This document shows, in pieces, positions 8,242 to 15,578 of a stretch of 64,000 nucleotides of DNA. How positions within the stretch are numbered: the first letter of the stretch is position 1; the number at the start of each line of letters is the position of its first letter. This stretch comes from Conyzicola nivalis. GTDB lineage: Bacteria; Actinomycetota; Actinomycetes; Actinomycetales; Microbacteriaceae. The notes below the pieces were generated by a model that searched no databases, had not been told where the DNA came from, and saw only the letters and a list, made by a program, of their open reading frames with translations. The DNA is taken from the NCBI RefSeq assembly GCF_014639655.1, contig NZ_BMGB01000001.1, positions 186,001 through 250,000 of the forward strand. The letters run 5' to 3'. A program made the translations under genes and the position numbers.

Positions 8242-8293
8242 GGGTGAGGGCGGGCCGGGCGCCGTGGAGGAGCGGCGTCCGGCCCGGGTCTGG

Positions 8294-9157
8294 CTACTTG
8301 AGGGTTGCGACGGCGGCGACCGAGATGGCGCTGATGTCGTCGCCGAGGTTGAGCTCGACGTCGGAGGCCTCCTGGAGGCCTCGCTCGACGAGCGCCTTCG
8401 TGATGGCGGGGAACTCCGGACGAGCGACAGCTGCCCAGAAGGCGTCGGACTGCGGGGGGAAGAGCGCGTCGGCCGGGAGCGTATCGCGGTTCACCGCAGC
8501 CTTGATCTCGCGGATGACACGCGGGTCCCACTTCGAGACACGGGTGGCCCAGGCGTCCACGAACTCGACGAAGTCGGCGTCGGCGATGGAACGGTTGACG
8601 TAGCCGTAACGCTCCGCGAGGTCACCGTCGAAGTCGGAACCGCTGAGCATGATCTCGAAGCTACGTGCGCGGCCGACGAGGGGGCTGAGGCGTGCCTGAG
8701 CTCCACCACCGGCGAGGGCGGTGAAACCGACCTCCATCTGTCCGAGGATCGCCTTCTCGCGGCTGGCGAAACGGATGTCCGTTGCCAGAACGAATTCGCT
8801 GCCGGCTCCGCGGGCGCGGCCGCGGATTGCGCTGACGGTCACGGCGGGAAGCTTGCTGAGGCGGACGAGGACGTCGGGCCATGCGGCGAAACCGGTCGGG
8901 CTCGGCAGGGACTCGGCCTCTTCGGGGTTGGCCAGCAGGTCGTAGTGAGCGAGGAAGTACTCGGGGTTCTCGCTGTCGAACACGACGACGTTGACGCCGG
9001 GGTCGGTCTCCAGGTGGGTCAGGAGCTCCTTGAGCTCACGGATCATAGGCGGGCCGATCACGTTGACGGGCGGGTTGGTGAACGTCACGCGCCAAAGGGT
9101 TTCGGACTCGGCGGTCAGTTTGAACTGGGCGGGTTTGAAATCATCGAGGAATGTCAT
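8294..9157 (-). CDS. enoyl-CoA hydratase/isomerase (crotonase) family protein (287 aa)
   Basis: Crotonase-fold protein: VTFTNPPVNVIGPPM opens the domain and RGRARGAGSEFVLATDIRFAS forms the oxyanion-hole and helix region (about residues 110-130). The glutamates that define true enoyl-CoA hydratases are not evident, so the reaction may differ. Members with this look often sit beside HxlR regulators and aromatic or electrophile genes. Start ATG 9157 begins the conserved region, 18 bases inside operator copy 5. It is divergent from the HxlR regulator, a classic pairing of regulator and target. Confidence 0.85.
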   Translation of the reverse strand: MTFLDDFKPAQFKLTAESETLWRVTFTNPPVNVIGPPMIRELKELLTHLETDPGVNVVVFDSENPEYFLAHYDLLANPEEAESLPSPTGFAAWPDVLVRLSKLPAVTVSAIRGRARGAGSEFVLATDIRFASREKAILGQMEVGFTALAGGGAQARLSPLVGRARSFEIMLSGSDFDGDLAERYGYVNRSIADADFVEFVDAWATRVSKWDPRVIREIKAAVNRDTLPADALFPPQSDAFWAAVARPEFPAITKALVERGLQEASDVELNLGDDISAISVAAVATLK

Positions 9158-9175
9158 GGCCTCACCGTAGACAAG

Positions 9176-9198
9176 CTGACTACCAAAGCACAAGTCAG
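9176..9198 (-). promoter_or_regulatory. 23-bp dyad operator, copy 5
   Basis: CTGACTA, nine bases, AAGTCAG (6 of 7 positions pair between arms). On the minus strand the site is followed after six bases by TACGGT, a -10-like hexamer for the crotonase gene at 9157. Confidence 0.65.
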
Positions 9199-9226
9199 CC
9201 GAGGTGAACTTTTCCCGGCGTGGCGG

Positions 9227-9249
9227 AGAACTTTCGATCTGCAAGTCAG
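9227..9249 (+). promoter_or_regulatory. 23-bp dyad operator, copy 6
   Basis: AGAACTT, nine bases, AAGTCAG, then three bases and TAGCGT before the HxlR gene start at 9265. The proximal arm is perfect and the distal arm is half conserved. This suggests autoregulation of the HxlR gene. Confidence 0.55.
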
Positions 9250-9264
9250 GCGTAGCGTCGGGCT

Positions 9265-9762
9265 ATGTCCATGAATATTGCTCCCGACCTGGATCCAATG
9301 GGGGAGTGGCGCTTCGAAGCGTGCCCGGTTTCCTCTGCGTCATCCGTGGTGGCTTCGCGAGGATCGCTGTTGATCATGCGCGAGTGTTTCTACGGCACCT
9401 CACGCTTCTCCGACTTCGCGGCCAGGACCGGGCTGTCGGATGCCGTCGTCGCTACCCGGCTCAAGCACCTGTCAGGGATGGGTGTTCTGGAACGTCGCCC
9501 TTATGTCGAGCCCGGGCAGCGCGGTCGCTTCGAATACCACCTGACAGAACGCGGACGCGGCTTTTTCCCCGTCCTCGTGGCGCTGATCCAGTGGGGCGGC
9601 GCCTACGTGCAGGAAGGCGACGGCGTCGTTCAGCTGACGGAAATCCGCACCGGCCAACGGGTCCGAATCACCGCCTCGGGCGCCGACGGCAGGGCGCTGG
9701 CCCCCGAGGACATTGCTGTCCAGCCCCGGCGCCGACCTGACGGCAGCGCTCAGCGCCCGTAA
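9265..9762 (+). CDS. HxlR family transcriptional regulator (165 aa)
   Basis: Winged-helix regulator of the HxlR/YodB/HypR family. The HTH covers about residues 23-95: SRGSLLIMRECFYGTSRFSDF, then LSDAVVATRLKHL and the wing with RGRFEYHLTERG. Cys20 in EACPVSS is in the place of the N-terminal cysteine that senses quinones or hypochlorite in YodB and HypR; a second, Cys41, lies nearby. The ATG at 9265 follows an operator copy with little room for a Shine-Dalgarno, so it may be leaderless. It is the most likely regulator of the 23-bp site regulon (inference). The tail after about residue 115 is longer than in small members. Confidence 0.9.
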   Translation: MSMNIAPDLDPMGEWRFEACPVSSASSVVASRGSLLIMRECFYGTSRFSDFAARTGLSDAVVATRLKHLSGMGVLERRPYVEPGQRGRFEYHLTERGRGFFPVLVALIQWGGAYVQEGDGVVQLTEIRTGQRVRITASGADGRALAPEDIAVQPRRRPDGSAQRP

Positions 9763-9786
9763 GGTCGCGGATGCACCTCGGACGTT

Positions 9787-9809
9787 CTGGCTTTCATCTC
9801 GCAAGTTAG
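9787..9809 (+). promoter_or_regulatory. 23-bp dyad operator, copy 7
   Basis: CTGGCTT, nine bases, AAGTTAG, then five bases and TACCTT as a -10-like hexamer facing the second OsmC gene at 9873. Confidence 0.6.
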
Positions 9810-9872
9810 GGGCGTACCTTGTCACCTGCGGTCTCCTGTCCGGGGTCCGCCAACGACAAAAGGGGAGCACAA

Positions 9873-10337
9873 ATGAAGGCAATCGGAAAGTCGTCCTGGC
9901 AGGGATCGTGGAAGACCGGAAACGGCACGATCTCGACCGACACCCCTGCGGTGCAAGGACTCGCCTACAGCTACGAGACACGTTTCGTCGAGGAAAGCGG
10001 CGCCAGCCCCGAGGAGCTGCTGGCGGCAGCCCATGCTTCGTGCTTCAACCAGGCCCTCGCCAACAACTTCGACATGGTCGGATTGCAGGCCGAGGACATA
10101 TCCACTTCGGTAGCGGTCGATTTCGGAATCAGCGATGCCGGATTGCCCACTATCTACGGTTCGCACATCACGGTGGAGGCGCGGGTGCCGGGAATCGACG
10201 CAGCAACCTTCGCCGACCGCGCCCAGCGCGCAGCCGACGGTTGCACGATCTCGCGGATCATGAACTGCGAGATCACTCTGGAGGCGAAGTTGCTGGGACC
10301 GGCGGACGGTGCTGATGCCGAAACGGTCTCCGCATGA
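9873..10337 (+). CDS. OsmC family peroxiredoxin-like protein, second copy (154 aa)
   Basis: OsmC-type protein, closer to the OsmC than the Ohr branch. SASPEELLAAAHASC carries the first cysteine, and GCTISRIMNCEITLEA carries two further cysteines where the family has one. Start ATG 9873 is supported by AGGGGAG about six bases upstream. Paralogue of the protein at 2005, with the same SPEEL-AAAH core but a different N-terminus (IGKSSWQGSWKTGNG). It is followed by an MFS gene in the same direction, 55 bases away, probably in one operon under operator copy 7. Confidence 0.93.
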   Translation: MKAIGKSSWQGSWKTGNGTISTDTPAVQGLAYSYETRFVEESGASPEELLAAAHASCFNQALANNFDMVGLQAEDISTSVAVDFGISDAGLPTIYGSHITVEARVPGIDAATFADRAQRAADGCTISRIMNCEITLEAKLLGPADGADAETVSA

Positions 10338-10392
10338 TGCCCGCTCCTCAGCGGGACCTGTTTTACTCGGTGCGGGTCGCGGGGAGAATGTC

Positions 10393-11874
10393 GTGACCGG
10401 CCGGACGAAACGACAAGATAACGGCGCCCTCGCGCTGCTGGCATTCGCCCAGCTGGTAATCGGGCTGGATTTCGGGATCGTGTTCACCGCACTCCCGAGC
10501 ATCGGCGCAGCGTTGTCGTTCAGCCCGGAAAACCTGCAGTGGGTGGTGTCCGCCTACACGCTCACCATCGGCGGGTTCATCCTGCTCGGAAGCAGGGCCT
10601 CCGACCTGCTCGGACGCCGCCGGATGTTCATCCTCGGCCTGATCCTCTACGCAGTAGCCAGCCTCATCGGCGGGCTGGCTCCGACCGGCGGCGTACTCGT
10701 CGCTGCCCGGGCGATCCAGGGCCTCGGCGGTGCTTTGCTGTTCCCCGCGACCCTGTCGCTGGTGAACACGACATTTGCCGAGGGCGCGGCGCGAAACAGG
10801 GCCATCGGAGTCTGGAGCAGTGCTGGCGCGGCAGGAGGCGCTGTCGGCGTGGTTGCCGGTGGACTCGTGACGTCGCTGCTCGGCTGGGAATGGGTGTTCT
10901 TCATCAACGTGCCGTTGGCGGCGGGCGCCGCGGTACTCGCGCCCGTGCTGCTCAACCGCGACGCCCCTGTCGTGTCCACCGCGGCCGACCTGTGGAAACG
11001 GTTCGATGTCGGCGGGGCGTTGGCGGCGACCGTCACCGCGCTCCTGCTCGTATTCGGACTGATCCGCGCACTGGACGGCGACTGGGGTTCGCTGGCCAAC
11101 GTCGTCACCTTCGCCGGATCGGCGCTAGCGGCTCTGATATTCATCGCAGTCGAAAAGCGCGTCGCGAACCCGATGCTGCCGTTCGCCCTCTTCCGCCAAC
11201 GGGGACTGATCACCGGGGTCGTCGTCGCATTCGCGTTCATGGCCATGTTCGGGGCGCAGTTCTATCTACTGAACATCTGGATGCAGCAGGTTCGCCACTT
11301 CGACCCCGCGCAGGCCGGCCTCGGTACCCTCCCGCTGTCACTGTGCATCGTCGTCGGTGCGCAGGTGGGCGGCCGGCTCGTTACCCGGGTCGGAGCGCGC
11401 ACGACACTGCTCATCGGAATCGCCACAGGTCTCGTCGGTCTGGTGTACCTGTCCCTGTCCCTGTCCACCGGCGGCAACTATTTCGCCGAGCTGCTCCCCG
11501 GCGTGATCGTCACCGGGATCGGCCAGGGAATGACATTCACTGGCCTCTGGATAACGGCGTCGACCGGAGCGTCGAAAGAGAACGCCGGCATTGTCTCCGG
11601 CATCGCCTCGACGGCGCAGCAGATAGGCGCCCCGGTCGGGCTCGCGGCGCTGGTGGGAATCGCCCATCTCGGGCAGCCTGCCAACGCTTCGGAAGTGATC
11701 GTCGGGCGGCTGAACGAGGGCGTATCGCACGGCTTGATGTTCTCGGCCGTTCTCAGCCTGCTCATCGGGATCGTGGTTTTGTTAGTGGCACCGCGTCGGA
11801 GCCGCCCTGCGGTCGGCACAACGCCTGTAGCAATGGCCGTAGCCCACGACGGAGACGGTCCAGTACCGGTATGA
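10393..11874 (+). CDS. MFS transporter, DHA2 family, 14 helices (493 aa)
   Basis: Drug:H+ antiporter-2 permease in the inner membrane. LDFGIVFTALPSIGAAL is the helix-1 signature, RASDLLGRRRMF the loop 2-3 motif, and GGVVAGGLVTSLLGWEWVFFINVP the motif C and helix 5 region. I chose the GTG at 10393 because GGGGAGA precedes it at 10381-10387 and the upstream ATG at 10309 would overlap the OsmC gene. By family it expels drugs or toxic organics; its place behind OsmC suggests export of the compound that induces the cluster (inference). Confidence 0.88.
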   Translation: MTGRTKRQDNGALALLAFAQLVIGLDFGIVFTALPSIGAALSFSPENLQWVVSAYTLTIGGFILLGSRASDLLGRRRMFILGLILYAVASLIGGLAPTGGVLVAARAIQGLGGALLFPATLSLVNTTFAEGAARNRAIGVWSSAGAAGGAVGVVAGGLVTSLLGWEWVFFINVPLAAGAAVLAPVLLNRDAPVVSTAADLWKRFDVGGALAATVTALLLVFGLIRALDGDWGSLANVVTFAGSALAALIFIAVEKRVANPMLPFALFRQRGLITGVVVAFAFMAMFGAQFYLLNIWMQQVRHFDPAQAGLGTLPLSLCIVVGAQVGGRLVTRVGARTTLLIGIATGLVGLVYLSLSLSTGGNYFAELLPGVIVTGIGQGMTFTGLWITASTGASKENAGIVSGIASTAQQIGAPVGLAALVGIAHLGQPANASEVIVGRLNEGVSHGLMFSAVLSLLIGIVVLLVAPRRSRPAVGTTPVAMAVAHDGDGPVPV

Positions 11875-11889
11875 CCGGCGTGAGGTTGG

Positions 11890-11912
11890 CTGGCTTACAA
11901 AACGCAAGTCAG
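11890..11912 (+). promoter_or_regulatory. 23-bp dyad operator, copy 8
   Basis: CTGGCTT, nine bases, AAGTCAG (6 of 7 positions pair between arms), then five bases and TACCGT. It lies 17 bases before the aldo/keto reductase start at 11930. Confidence 0.65.
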
Positions 11913-11929
11913 TCTGGTACCGTTTCCCC

Positions 11930-12769
11930 ATGGCAGCCAACCTCGCACCGACCGTCCTTCTCAACACCGGCTTCTCCATGCCCCGGACCGGCTTCGGGAC
12001 GTGGCCGCTTCGCGGCGACGACTGTGCTTCGGCAGTCGTTTCGGCAATAGACGCCGGCTATCGCTCGATCGACACTGCAGCCGCGTACCACAACGAAGAC
12101 GGGGTGGGCCTCGGGCTCAAGAACAGCGGATTGGCGCGTGAAGAGCTGTTCGTCACGACCAAACTGCGAGGGCAGAGCCAAGGCGGTGGACGGGCGCGCG
12201 AGGCGCTCCTGACTTCTCTCGACAAGCTCGGCCTCGACTACGTCGACCTGTATCTCATCCACTGGCCGAACCCGTCAGTCGACCTCTACGTCGAGGCGTA
12301 CGCCGAACTGCTGGAACTTGCGGACGAAGGACTGATCCGATCCGTCGGAGTGTCGAACTTCAAACAGGAACATCTGAAGAAGATCGTCGACGCGACCGGA
12401 ATCGAACCGGCGGTTGACCAGATCCAGGTATCGCCCACCATCGGACGCAAAGCGCTGGTCGCCGACATTCAGCGCAGTTCGACTGTCGTCGTCGCGTGGA
12501 GCCCCTTGGAGCGCAACTCGGGCGTCTTGCAGTCCCCGACGCTGACCACGATCGCCGATCGGCTGAAGGTCAGCACGGGCCAGGTTGCTCTGCGCTGGTT
12601 GGTCGAGCGAGACATCGTCCCGATCCCGCACTCCGGGAACCCGGAGCGGCAGAAGCAAAACGCGGACATCTTCGACTTCGAGCTCTCCAAATCCGACATG
12701 ACGGCGATCGACGCGCTGGACTCGGACGCCGAGGGCGAGCTGGACTCCGCAACGCACATCGAGATGTAA
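11930..12769 (+). CDS. aldo/keto reductase (279 aa)
   Basis: NADPH-dependent aldo/keto reductase, a TIM barrel similar to 2,5-diketo-gluconate reductases that reduce aldehydes such as methylglyoxal. The catalytic tetrad is complete: Asp48, Tyr53, Lys78 and His111, and the signature DAGYRSIDTAAAYHNE is present. GVSNFKQEHL and the C-terminal IPHSGNPERQKQN bind the cofactor. It starts 17 bases after operator copy 8, with no clear Shine-Dalgarno. It heads a two-gene unit with the tautomerase at 12844. Confidence 0.93.
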   Translation: MAANLAPTVLLNTGFSMPRTGFGTWPLRGDDCASAVVSAIDAGYRSIDTAAAYHNEDGVGLGLKNSGLAREELFVTTKLRGQSQGGGRAREALLTSLDKLGLDYVDLYLIHWPNPSVDLYVEAYAELLELADEGLIRSVGVSNFKQEHLKKIVDATGIEPAVDQIQVSPTIGRKALVADIQRSSTVVVAWSPLERNSGVLQSPTLTTIADRLKVSTGQVALRWLVERDIVPIPHSGNPERQKQNADIFDFELSKSDMTAIDALDSDAEGELDSATHIEM

Positions 12770-12843
12770 GCGAACAGGTTGCCCGTGCTGTCCGGAGCTC
12801 CCGAACCGGCGCTCGCAACCGCCCGAGATGAGAAGGACATGAC

Positions 12844-13224
12844 ATGCCACTGGTTCGGATCGACTTACCAGCAGGAACCCCGGCCGGCTACAAGGATTCG
12901 GTGGTCGAGGTCGTCTACCGCGCTCTCGTCGACGTCGCCCACGCCCCGGAGAACGACAAATTCTTCGTTGTGACCGAACACGGCGCCGCCGGCCTCGTCA
13001 TGGACCCGCACTACTTCGTAGACCGGTCGGGCGCCGCGTTGATCATTCAGATCGTCTTCAACGCCGGACGGACGGTCGAAGTGAAAAAAGCCCTGTACCG
13101 TGCGATCGCCGTGGGGCTCAGTGAGAAAGTCGGCCTCCGCACCGAGGACGTGTTCATAAATCTCGTCGAGGTGCCGAAAGAGAACTGGTCGTTCGGGCTT
13201 GGCGAGGCGCAGTACGCGGAGTAG
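12844..13224 (+). CDS. tautomerase family protein (126 aa)
   Basis: Tautomerase/MIF-superfamily protein. It begins MPLVRIDLPAG, so removal of Met exposes the catalytic amino-terminal proline. The length is about twice that of 4-oxalocrotonate tautomerase, as in the fused cis-CaaD/MSAD-like group, and VRIDL and VFINLVEVPKENWSFG are the two beta-alpha-beta repeats. AGAAGGACATGAC gives it an RBS. It lies 74 bases after the aldo/keto reductase and probably shares its message. Substrate unknown. Confidence 0.87.
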   Translation: MPLVRIDLPAGTPAGYKDSVVEVVYRALVDVAHAPENDKFFVVTEHGAAGLVMDPHYFVDRSGAALIIQIVFNAGRTVEVKKALYRAIAVGLSEKVGLRTEDVFINLVEVPKENWSFGLGEAQYAE

Positions 13225-13374
13225 CGCCGTCGTCGAGACGGGGGCCCTGCCTGCTGCGGGCGGCCGTCGAAGGATCGGGAACGCGACCGGGGGCCTTCGG
13301 GCGCCGGCGCCCAACGCGAGCGGGGCTGTGGACAACTTTCGCGGCTGCGTATCAGTTCTGCCATTGTTCGGAGA

Positions 13375-13500
13375 ATGGAAGACGCGCTTTCGGCCAGCAC
13401 CCCCAACTGCCCCGTGTGTTTGACGCCCTTATGGCCTGCAGGGTCAGACGAGCGTCCCTACTGGTACTGCCCCGACTGCAAGGTCCGACGCATAGTCTGA
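13375..13500 (+). CDS. 41-residue zinc-ribbon microprotein
   Basis: Very short reading frame with four cysteines as two CxxC knuckles: CPVC near residue 12 and CPDC near residue 32, separated by about 16 residues that include RPYWY. This is the pattern of a single zinc ribbon. It starts at ATG 13375 and ends TGA 13500; GGAGA lies almost against the start codon, a poor RBS. No other domain would fit. It stands alone and no role can be named. Confidence 0.55.
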   Translation: MEDALSASTPNCPVCLTPLWPAGSDERPYWYCPDCKVRRIV

Positions 13501-13605
13501 TGGCCGCACCCGAGATCGATTCCACCTCCTCTGGCCTACGTCGTCCGTTCGTCCTACAGTGTTCCTATTCGCAGTGGCCGGCTGCTCGCCTTGTGAGGAG
13601 CAACC

Positions 13606-13989
13606 TTGGAAATCGTTCGTTGGAATCCGCCTTGGCCGCTGGTGGCCATCTCTGACTGTGAGTGGATCGTCGTCCGCGACGACCCGCGACGACCGGCCGC
13701 AGTCGTACGGTTCCTTCCGGCCGCCCCGAGCGGCACCCGTTACCGCATCGTCCGCTGGGCACCACGGTCTGAAGACCGCCGCCTGTTCGAATACGTCGCG
13801 ACCCTGGAGCAGGCCGACATGGCCGTGACCTTCGTCGAACGGGAGCCCCGAGGGCGGACGGCGCCGTTGACATCCGATCGACCTGGAGAATGGCAGAGGT
13901 TTGAGGCTTGGTTCTGGGGGCGAGCCCCGGATCGTCTCGTTCGCGACTGCGGCCCTGCGTGGGTGATTCGCGAGCGCCTCGTCCGCTGA
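13606..13989 (+). CDS. hypothetical protein (127 aa)
   Basis: Unrecognised small soluble protein, rich in tryptophan and arginine, with WIVVRDD, FLPAAPSGTRYRIVRW and WQRFEAWFWGRAPDRL. It starts at TTG 13606 preceded by GAGGAG at a good distance, which supports translation despite the rare start. The pattern of short strands suggests a compact beta domain. No neighbour explains it; it lies at the start of the accessory region. Confidence 0.6.
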   Translation: MEIVRWNPPWPLVAISDCEWIVVRDDPRRPAAVVRFLPAAPSGTRYRIVRWAPRSEDRRLFEYVATLEQADMAVTFVEREPRGRTAPLTSDRPGEWQRFEAWFWGRAPDRLVRDCGPAWVIRERLVR

Positions 13990-14121
13990 CCGAACCCGCT
14001 AGGTGCCGACGGTGTCACGTCAGGAGCGTCTCGCCAGAAGTCGAAATGTCAGGTATCGGACACACCCCGAGCGCGGACTCGAAACCGATCGCGGGCAGCC
14101 GACCCAAGAGTTTCGACTTGA

Positions 14122-14343
14122 TCAACAACGGAAGACCTCGTGCTCATCGCCGTCCTCCCACACGTGCGATTGACCGTCGGCGAACATCACCGTTACCGAC
14201 GTGCCGCTTCCGTGCAGCGTGGTCTCCACGACTCCAGATTCGTACTCGTCGGACCAGTCGCCGACTTCGACGTCGAGGGCCCTGCGGATAACAATGCGGC
14301 AGCCTCCAGGTCCGTCGGAGGCGAGGCTGTTCAAGAGTGTCAT
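14122..14343 (-). CDS. hypothetical protein (73 aa)
   Basis: Small acidic protein of unknown function with alternating strand-forming stretches (SVTVMFADGQSHVWEDGDEHEV). The ATG at 14343 is preceded by a GGGGG run on the coding strand. It is divergent from the membrane-protein gene at 14448. Support comes from codon-like composition and a clean start only. Confidence 0.5.
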   Translation of the reverse strand: MTLLNSLASDGPGGCRIVIRRALDVEVGDWSDEYESGVVETTLHGSGTSVTVMFADGQSHVWEDGDEHEVFRC

Positions 14344-14447
14344 GCCCCCATAGTGGCGGATGCGAACACCACGCTGCGCATGCGAGGCTCAGACTATGAG
14401 GCACCCGCATGCCTATACGCCGTGCACGAATCCGGAAGAGTTGGGGA

Positions 14448-15059
14448 ATGGGCGAGACAATCACCGCAATCGTGGGGCTCACTGGGGTCGCAGTGGCCGT
14501 CCTGATCTTCTGGAGAGATTTCGCCGACCTGCGGTCTCGCAGATATAACGAGCGGTTCAAGAACTTGTTGGAAATGAAAGATGTGCTCGCTGCCAGAGGC
14601 CCCTATGTCGGAACGTCCGCGCGAGAATCCGCGACGGCGGCGCACGAAGCGATGTTGGCGGACCTCGACGCTGAAGCGCGTGCGAATGCCGTCATGTATA
14701 TGAAATCAGCCGCGCGATTGAAGCGACCCGGATCGATGAGCGTCGCGATCGGAATCGGTGGCTACGGTATCGCAATCATGTGGCTCGTACTCTCTGGGGT
14801 GCTGCCGGCAATAGAGCCCGACAGTGAACATAGTGCGGTTTCGCTTTTCGTCGCCCAGCTCGTTCTGCTCGGCATCGGGCTGGGCGCATTCGTCGGAGGC
14901 GTCTTCGAGGGGGTTCGACGTTGGCTGTCGCGCGGTATACGGCTTGCGGTCGGCCACGAGGACGAACTCACCGTTGACTGGTGGCGGCAAATCGCGAAGG
15001 GGGTGCGAGAGAAGAGGGCTGCGCGTACCGCCGAAGCAGGAGCTTCGGCGGCCGAGTGA
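14448..15059 (+). CDS. hypothetical membrane protein (203 aa)
   Basis: Membrane protein with one N-terminal helix (ITAIVGLTGVAVAVLIFW), a charged soluble segment of about 75 residues (MKDVLAARGPYVGTSARES onward) and two more helices at about residues 98-150. The C-terminus is basic and cytoplasmic-looking. The start is ATG 14448 with GGGGAA and GGAAGAG upstream. No family recognised. It resembles generic accessory-region membrane proteins; no partner is evident. Confidence 0.65.
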   Translation: MGETITAIVGLTGVAVAVLIFWRDFADLRSRRYNERFKNLLEMKDVLAARGPYVGTSARESATAAHEAMLADLDAEARANAVMYMKSAARLKRPGSMSVAIGIGGYGIAIMWLVLSGVLPAIEPDSEHSAVSLFVAQLVLLGIGLGAFVGGVFEGVRRWLSRGIRLAVGHEDELTVDWWRQIAKGVREKRAARTAEAGASAAE

Positions 15060-15160
15060 GCGTTCAAGGCCAACCACGTGCAGACCCGCACATGGTTGGT
15101 CGCGAAAAGTGTGCAAGTCTGCTCGCACGCGGGCGGGGCCACCTCGGATACCCTTCGACC

Positions 15161-15453
15161 ATGCGTGACATCGTCGACATCACACCGCCGAGCCCCATGC
15201 CCTCATCGACGATCTGAAGGTAGAGCTGTCGTCAACCGGGTCTGCGTCTGCCTTTATCGATGACCTGACGGTACCCACCGATGCTTGGCGCAAAGCCGCG
15301 CGGGCGGCCGGCCGTTCGCTCCGCAGACCAGTAGAAACCGTGGCCGCTGACGGTTCCGTCCACGCGGCTCTCCGCGACTGGCCGGCGACCGACGAGGAGA
15401 CGGCGAAAAACCGCGATGCGATGCGTGCCGCTGTCGACAAGTCATGCGGGTGA
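15161..15453 (+). pseudogene. frameshifted small open frame, possible decayed gene
   Basis: ATG at 15161 opens a frame (MRDIVDIT) that stops after 18 codons. A different frame then continues to TGA at 15451-15453 with protein-like composition (LIDDLKVELSS, FIDDLTVPTDAWRKAARAAG, LRDWPATDEETAKNRDAM) but without its own start codon. A one-base change near 15182 would join them into a protein of about 95 residues. This could be a real frameshift mutation, a sequencing error or coincidence. The sequence resembles no family I know. Confidence 0.35.
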
Positions 15454-15578
15454 CGATTTAGGTGTCTGGGTGTCGACGTCGACGCCGAGTGTCGCTAGCG
15501 AGGGCGACGACGGAGAGCTTCGACAATAAGTTCACGGTTATTCCTCATCATTGTCGATTTTATCGATAAGGTCGCCCT

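Noticed and set aside
8132-9274. Long open frame of 380 codons on the plus strand opposite the crotonase gene
   Set aside because: It is the antisense shadow of a clear crotonase gene and has no recognisable domain.
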